45,066 nt of DNA from contig CAMDBX010000027.1 in the NCBI GenBank assembly GCA_945889445.1, positions 1 through 45,066 on the forward strand, in the 5' to 3' direction. Positions 40,904 to 45,066 of this stretch are shown here, piece by piece. How positions within the stretch are numbered: position 1 is the first letter of the stretch; each line of letters starts with the position of its first letter. The notes below the pieces were generated by a model. That model had not been told where the DNA came from. It searched no databases and saw only the letters and a list, made by a program, of their open reading frames with translations. This DNA comes from Rhizobium sp. Q54. Lineage in GTDB: Bacteria; Pseudomonadota; Alphaproteobacteria; Rhizobiales; Aestuariivirgaceae. The position numbers were made by a program, and so were the translations under genes.

Positions 40904-41696
40904 GGGCTTCTCGATCACCGGCCAGCCCGGCTTTCCCTTCATCGCGCTGCTCTGCTTCGCCGTGCTCTACCTGCCGGTCGCGACACTCGTGTTCTATGCT
41001 TTCAACGCCGGCGACAGTGTTGCCGTCTGGTCGGGCTTCTCGCTGCGCTGGTTCCACTCCGCCTGGCAGAACACCCAGGTGCAGGAAGCCACGATGCGCT
41101 CCGCGCTCATCGCCGTCGTCGCTGCAACCATCGCCACCGTGACCGCCACCATGGCGGCGATCGCCACCACGCGCACCGCACCCTATCGCGGCCTTACCTT
41201 CAAATACGCCTTCATCAACCAGCCCCTCATGGTGCCGGAGATCGTCACCGCCGTGGCGCTGCTCATCGTGTTCTCGCGCCTCAAGGTGTGGACAGGCTAT
41301 TCGGGGCTGGGCTACCTGATTGCCGCCCACACCGCCTTCTGCATCCCCTTCGCCTACATGCCGATCCGCGCCAGGCTCGAAGGCATGGACCTGACGCTGG
41401 AGCGCGCCGCCGCCGACCTCTATGCCACGCCATGGGCCGCCTTCCGGCGGGTCACGCTGCCACTGCTCTGGCCCGGCATCCTGGCGGGCTTCATGCTGGC
41501 CTTCGTGATCTCGCTCGACGACGTGGTGATCACCGAATTCGTGAAATCGGCCGGGCAGGAGACGCTCCCCACCTACATGCTGGGGCAGCTCAAGCGCTCG
41601 GTGACGCCGGAGATCAACGCCATTTCCACGGTGTTCCTCGGCATATCGATTCTGCTGGTGACGATGTTCTTCCTCATCAGCCGGAAAAAAACCTAA
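40896..41696 (+). CDS. potC: Spermidine/putrescine-type ABC transporter, permease (PotC type)
   Basis: 266 residues from ATG 40896 ([15 protein letters not shown]), which overlaps the preceding gene by 8 bp and gives a short basic N-terminus before the first span ([23 protein letters not shown], with the N-A/S-x motif of PotC). The EAA loop is [28 protein letters not shown]. Six spans. GCGGAGG upstream (40881-40887) is the likely ribosome-binding site. Confidence 0.9.
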   Translation: MSRGFSITGQPGFPFIALLCFAVLYLPVATLVFYAFNAGDSVAVWSGFSLRWFHSAWQNTQVQEATMRSALIAVVAATIATVTATMAAIATTRTAPYRGLTFKYAFINQPLMVPEIVTAVALLIVFSRLKVWTGYSGLGYLIAAHTAFCIPFAYMPIRARLEGMDLTLERAAADLYATPWAAFRRVTLPLLWPGILAGFMLAFVISLDDVVITEFVKSAGQETLPTYMLGQLKRSVTPEINAISTVFLGISILLVTMFFLISRKKT

Positions 41697-41722
41697 CATG
41701 GATTCATAACAGGGAGAAAATG

Positions 41723-42757
41723 ATGAGTCTCAAGACCAAGACCTTGCTGGCCGCCGCCATGGTGATGGCGATGTCCGCACCCGCCTTCGCCGAGGGCGTT
41801 CTCAACCTCTACAACTGGGGCAACTACACCAGCCCCGAGGTGATCAAGAAGTTCGAAGAGAAGTACAACGTCAAGGTCACCATCACCGACTACGACTCGA
41901 ACGACACGGCACTGGCCAAGGTGCGTGCCGGCGGGCACGGCTTCGACATGGTGGTCCCGTCCGCCAACTTCATGCCGATCTGGATCAACGAGGGCCTGCT
42001 CCTCGAGACGCGCCCCGACCAGATGGAGAACTTCAAGAACGTCGATCCGCGCTGGGCGGATGTGGAATATGACAAGGGCCGCCACTACTCGGTTCCGTGG
42101 CAGTGGGGCACGGTGGGTGTTTCGGTCAACACCAAGGCCTACCAGGGTGACGCGAACACCTGGGGCATCCTGTTCGACACGCCGGCCGAGCTGAAGGGCA
42201 AGGTCAACATCGTTCCGGAAATGACCGACATCGTCGACGCCGCCATCGCCTACAATGGCGGCACGCGCTGCACGACCGACAAGGAAGTGCTGAAGAAGGC
42301 GCGCGACACGCTGGTCAACGCCAAGCCCAACTGGATCGCGATGGAATACTCCACCATCGAGAAGATGACCAAGGGCGACTACCTCGCCACCAGCGACTGG
42401 AACGGCTCGGCCCTGCGTCAGCGCCTGCAGAACCCGGACATCAAGTACGGCTATCCCAAGGAAGGCTTCACCATCTGGATGGATAACCTCTCGGTGCTGA
42501 AGGACGCCAAGAACGTCGAGAACGCCAAGCTCTTCCAGAACTTCGTGATGGATCCGGAGAACGCCGCCGGCCTTTCCGCCTTCGCGCGCTATGCCAATGG
42601 CATCGCGGGTTCGGACAAGTTCATGCCGGCCGACATGAAGGACGCGCCGGAACTCTCGATCCCGGCCGACCTGCAGTCCAAGGCCACCTTCGCCCTGGCC
42701 TGCCCGCCGGAAGCGGTGGAGTTCTACACCAGGATCTGGACCGACCTGATGAAGTAA
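41723..42757 (+). CDS. potD: Spermidine/putrescine-type ABC transporter, substrate-binding protein
   Basis: 344 residues, extracellular solute-binding family 1, PotD/PotF class. A signal peptide ([23 protein letters not shown], cleavage after AFA) precedes [18 protein letters not shown], the N-terminus typical of the class (L-Y-N/I-W-x-x-Y). [19 protein letters not shown] and [10 protein letters not shown] follow. AGGGAGA at 41711-41717 suits the ATG at 41723 better than the adjacent one at 41720. The two cysteines (GTRCTTD and FALACPPEA) could form a disulfide. A strong terminator lies 20 bp after the stop. Confidence 0.88.
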   Translation: MSLKTKTLLAAAMVMAMSAPAFAEGVLNLYNWGNYTSPEVIKKFEEKYNVKVTITDYDSNDTALAKVRAGGHGFDMVVPSANFMPIWINEGLLLETRPDQMENFKNVDPRWADVEYDKGRHYSVPWQWGTVGVSVNTKAYQGDANTWGILFDTPAELKGKVNIVPEMTDIVDAAIAYNGGTRCTTDKEVLKKARDTLVNAKPNWIAMEYSTIEKMTKGDYLATSDWNGSALRQRLQNPDIKYGYPKEGFTIWMDNLSVLKDAKNVENAKLFQNFVMDPENAAGLSAFARYANGIAGSDKFMPADMKDAPELSIPADLQSKATFALACPPEAVEFYTRIWTDLMK

Positions 42758-42776
42758 GCCCCAACGGGCAGTTTCC

Positions 42777-42807
42777 GGGGGGAGGTCCGCAAGGCCTCCC
42801 CCCTTTT
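42777..42807 (+). terminator. Rho-independent terminator of the polyamine-type transporter operon
   Basis: Perfect 9-bp GC stem (GGGGGGAGG at 42777-42785, CCTCCCCCC at 42795-42803) with a 9-base loop, followed by TTTT. Ends the potD transcript; readthrough or another promoter must serve the hydrolase gene that starts 21 bases later. Confidence 0.85.
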
Positions 42808-42827
42808 GGTTTCAAGGGAGCACCGTC

Positions 42828-44030
42828 ATGACCTCCTATCGCAACTCCGATCCGCGCCCGGCCATCATGCAGGGCTCACCGCCGCAACTGGTGCCGCCTC
42901 GCATGGACTGGGACCGCCCGCCGTGGAACCGATGGGCCTTTCAGAACATCCGGCAGATCCTGCCCACCGCCGAGGTCTGGCGCGGTGACGCACCGGTGCG
43001 CGCATTGCCGCGCCAGGAACAGGACCTCGATGCGCTGCCTGTTGCGTCCATCAAGGGAGCGGTGACCACGCTCGCCCGCCTGCTCGACGACACCTACACC
43101 GATGGCTTCATCGTGCTCAAGGATGGCGCCGTCGTCTATGAGCGCTACTTCAATGGCATGACGCCGCGTACGCTGCACCTGTCGCAGTCGGTGGCGAAAT
43201 CGGTGACTGCCGCCGCGGCCGGCGTGCTGGTGGGCAAGGGCCTGCTGGATGTCAATGCACCCGTCACGCACTATATTCCCGAACTGAATGACACCGCCTA
43301 TCGCGGCGCGCTGCTGCAGCATGTCCTCGACATGCGGAGCGGCGTCACCTTCGACGAGACCTACACCGACCCCCATTCCGACGTTGGGCAGCTTGACGTC
43401 TCGTCCGGCTGGAAGCCCGTTCCGCCCGGCGCTGATCCGTCGCTGCGCTGGCCGCGCCATGTCTTCGAGCAGGTGCTGGGTCTGGGCAAGCTCGAGTGCC
43501 GCCACGGCGAGCGCTTCTCCTACCGTTCGATCGAGACCGAGGTGCTGGGCTTCTGCATGGAGCGCGTCACCGGCAAACGGCTCTACGAGATCGTGTCGGA
43601 GGAACTCTGGCAACCCATGGGCGCGGAGCAGAGCGCCAGCTTCACCGTCGATGCGGTGGGAAGCGCGCTGGCCGATGGCGGCTTCAACGCCTGCCTGCGC
43701 GACTATGCGCGCGTCGGCCTGCTCTATCTGCAAAATGGCGGCGGCATTGTTCCGCCTAAGTGGGTGGAGGCGACCCGCAATGGCAGCCATGACCCTGCCG
43801 CGCCGTTCTCGCCGGCGCTTCCCGAGGGCTCCTACCGTAACCAGTGGTGGATCGAGGACCCGCGTTCGCGCGGCCTTTATGCGCGCGGCGTGTTCGGCCA
43901 GATGATCTATGTGAACTGGGACCATGGTCTGGTGGCCGCCAAGCTCTCGAGCTGGCCCGACTTCGTATCGCCGTCCTTCAGCATCGCCACGCAGAAGGCG
44001 TTCCACGCCATCGGAAGGCATCTCGCATGA
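42828..44030 (+). CDS. Serine hydrolase, beta-lactamase fold, NylB-like (6-aminohexanoate-dimer hydrolase type)
   Basis: 400 residues, no signal peptide. The catalytic S-x-x-K is S121-V-A-K124 in LHLSQSVAKSVTA; a Y-x-S-like second element is seen in HGERFSYRSIE. The N-terminal PPWNRWAFQNIRQILPT and the core YTDGFIVLKDGAVVYERYFNGM closely follow the NylB / EstB-like class-C beta-lactamase relatives that hydrolyse esters and linear amides. AAGGGAGC before the start is a good ribosome-binding site. It is coupled to the esterase gene by an ATGA overlap. Substrate unknown; the neighbouring amidase and amine-type transporter favour an amide. Confidence 0.88.
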   Translation: MTSYRNSDPRPAIMQGSPPQLVPPRMDWDRPPWNRWAFQNIRQILPTAEVWRGDAPVRALPRQEQDLDALPVASIKGAVTTLARLLDDTYTDGFIVLKDGAVVYERYFNGMTPRTLHLSQSVAKSVTAAAAGVLVGKGLLDVNAPVTHYIPELNDTAYRGALLQHVLDMRSGVTFDETYTDPHSDVGQLDVSSGWKPVPPGADPSLRWPRHVFEQVLGLGKLECRHGERFSYRSIETEVLGFCMERVTGKRLYEIVSEELWQPMGAEQSASFTVDAVGSALADGGFNACLRDYARVGLLYLQNGGGIVPPKWVEATRNGSHDPAAPFSPALPEGSYRNQWWIEDPRSRGLYARGVFGQMIYVNWDHGLVAAKLSSWPDFVSPSFSIATQKAFHAIGRHLA

Positions 44031-44677
44031 GCAATTCTCTCGACACAGTGATCGAACGCCACGCACTGGCCCGCGCCGGTGCGCCGCCATCGCGCGCCAG
44101 GGGCGTGGTGCTGCTCATCCACGGCCGTGGCGCCACGGCCGAGAGCATGCTGCCGCTGGCCGATGTGGTGGCCATGCCGGATCTTTGCTACCTGGCACCC
44201 CAGGCCGAGGGCTACACCTGGTATCCGCAGAGTTTCATGGCGCCCACCGCCGCCAACGAGCCTTATGTCTCGCGCGCGCTGGATCGTGTCGCCGCGATCA
44301 TCGCGGACATTCTGGACGCCGGCATTGCGCCCGAGAAGCTTGCCATCGTCGGCTTCAGCCAGGGCGCCTGTCTGACCAGCGAAACGGTGCTGCGCAATCC
44401 GCGGCCCTATGGCTTCGTTGGCGTGCTGAGTGGCGGCGCCATAGGCCCGCCGGGCACGCCGCGCGACTATCAGGGCACGCTCGTCGGGGCAAACATCTTC
44501 CTCGGTTGCTCGGACCATGACCCGCACATCCCGCTCGCCCGCGTGCAGGAGACGACGGCGGTGTTCACCCGCATGGGAGCTACGGTCACGGAGCGCATCT
44601 ATCCGGGCGCTTCCCATGGCATCAACGACGACGAGATCACGCATCTGAGAGCGGGGCTCGCACCGCTCGCCGGGTGA
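44027..44677 (+). CDS. Phospholipase/carboxylesterase-type alpha/beta hydrolase
   Basis: 216 residues from ATG 44027 overlapping the previous stop (ATGA). Oxyanion loop HGRGATAESM, nucleophile elbow GFSQGACL, aspartate in GCSDHDPHIPL and histidine in YPGASHGIND give the complete triad in the order usual for the YpfH/carboxylesterase-2 family (esterase of about 210-220 residues). Hydrolyses short-chain esters; possibly opens an ester in the same substrate that the NylB-like partner cleaves. Cytoplasmic. Confidence 0.88.
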   Translation: MSNSLDTVIERHALARAGAPPSRARGVVLLIHGRGATAESMLPLADVVAMPDLCYLAPQAEGYTWYPQSFMAPTAANEPYVSRALDRVAAIIADILDAGIAPEKLAIVGFSQGACLTSETVLRNPRPYGFVGVLSGGAIGPPGTPRDYQGTLVGANIFLGCSDHDPHIPLARVQETTAVFTRMGATVTERIYPGASHGINDDEITHLRAGLAPLAG

Positions 44678-44736
44678 CATCCATGATTTGGCCTGCTTCG
44701 TATGGGATATCGTCATCTCGTTGAGGCAGGTGTCAC

Positions 44737-45066
44737 ATGATTGATCGCCGTAGCGTTGTCGCAAGCCTTCTCGCCGTATCGCTGGCACCACTGGGTGCCT
44801 GCGCCGAGTCGGGCGAGATGCTGGAGACCGTGGCCGACGGTCTTGACCATCCGTGGTCCTTCGCCTTCCTGCCGGACGGGACGATTCTCGTCACCGAACG
44901 CGCCGGAAACCTCCGCCCCATCGGTGCCGACCGGAAGCTGTCGGATCCGATCTCCGGCCTGCCGGAGATCGCCGCAGGTGGCCAGGGCGGGCTCCTCGAC
45001 ATCGCACTTCATCCGAATTTCCCGCAGACGCGGCTCGTGTTCCTCTCCTTCGCGGAACCGCGCGAG
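44737..45066 (+). CDS. PQQ-dependent sugar dehydrogenase-like protein, N-terminal part (runs off the window)
   Basis: 110 codons in the window, starting MIDRRSVVASLLAVSLAPLGAC, a lipoprotein-like or Tat-like signal (RR near the start, then LGAC). The mature part ETVADGLDHPWSFAFLPDGTILVTERAGNLR and GGQGGLLDIALHPNF are the diagnostic first blades of the soluble aldose/glucose-sorbosone dehydrogenase (YliI) beta-propeller, a periplasmic enzyme oxidising aldoses with PQQ. The active-site residues lie beyond the window end. It starts 59 bp after the esterase gene with GAGGCAGG upstream. Confidence 0.85.
   Translation, partial: MIDRRSVVASLLAVSLAPLGACAESGEMLETVADGLDHPWSFAFLPDGTILVTERAGNLRPIGADRKLSDPISGLPEIAAGGQGGLLDIALHPNFPQTRLVFLSFAEPRE

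Overview
The window is high-GC chromosomal DNA with short intergenic gaps and many ATGA-type or short overlaps. Its gene content points to an alphaproteobacterium, most likely in or near the Hyphomicrobiales (Rhizobiales). Indicators are an IalB-family secreted protein, a sorbitol/mannitol operon in the order smoE-F-G-K-S-mtlK, several bacterial ELM1-like (DUF1022) proteins and a Pot-type polyamine ABC transporter. Genus cannot be decided from the sequence. No rRNA, tRNA, insertion sequence, phage gene or CRISPR array was seen.

Layout. (1) 1-5520: the 5' part of a leftward gene resembling a superfamily I helicase N-terminus, a GNAT acetyltransferase with a bidirectional terminator, a large TPR-glycosyltransferase fusion, an IalB-like exported protein and a cardiolipin synthase. 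(2) 5521-12416: a 495-bp regulatory region rich in inverted repeats, followed by a complete sugar-alcohol operon: binding protein, two permeases, ATPase, sorbitol dehydrogenase and mannitol 2-dehydrogenase. (3) 12419-35278: a 23-kb surface-glycan island. It encodes an AMP-ligase/carrier/acyltransferase-3 fusion, an aldo/keto reductase, three ELM1-like proteins, two paralogous GT-A-like proteins, a GT4 and a GT92-like glycosyltransferase, a sugar-transfer ATP-grasp protein, four sulfotransferase-like proteins, a one-chain ABC exporter and a probable nonulosonic-acid operon. That operon holds a surface-carbohydrate protein, a Gfo/Idh oxidoreductase, a NeuB-like synthase with a C-terminal cupin, a HAD phosphatase and a NeuA-like CMP-transferase. 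(4) 35358-45066: a CBS-containing site-2-type metalloprotease, an amidase divergent from an SDR, a PotABCD-like transporter ending in a strong terminator, a NylB-like serine hydrolase, a small esterase, and the start of a PQQ-type sugar dehydrogenase.

How the genes may work together. Region 2 imports and oxidises D-sorbitol/D-mannitol to fructose. Region 3 looks like a locus that makes, decorates (acyl, sulfate) and exports an acidic cell-surface glycan containing a CMP-activated nonulosonate-like sugar; it has unusually many duplicated gene types (ELM1 x3, GT-A-like x2, sulfotransferase x4). The NeuB-like protein departs from the family at several positions believed to be catalytic and carries a fused cupin, so its product may not be an ordinary sialic acid. 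The TPR-glycosyltransferase of region 1 has the same general architecture as the FlmG flagellin glycosyltransferase of Caulobacter and could be a user of that sugar, but this is inference. Region 4 may take up and hydrolyse an amide or polyamine-like compound.
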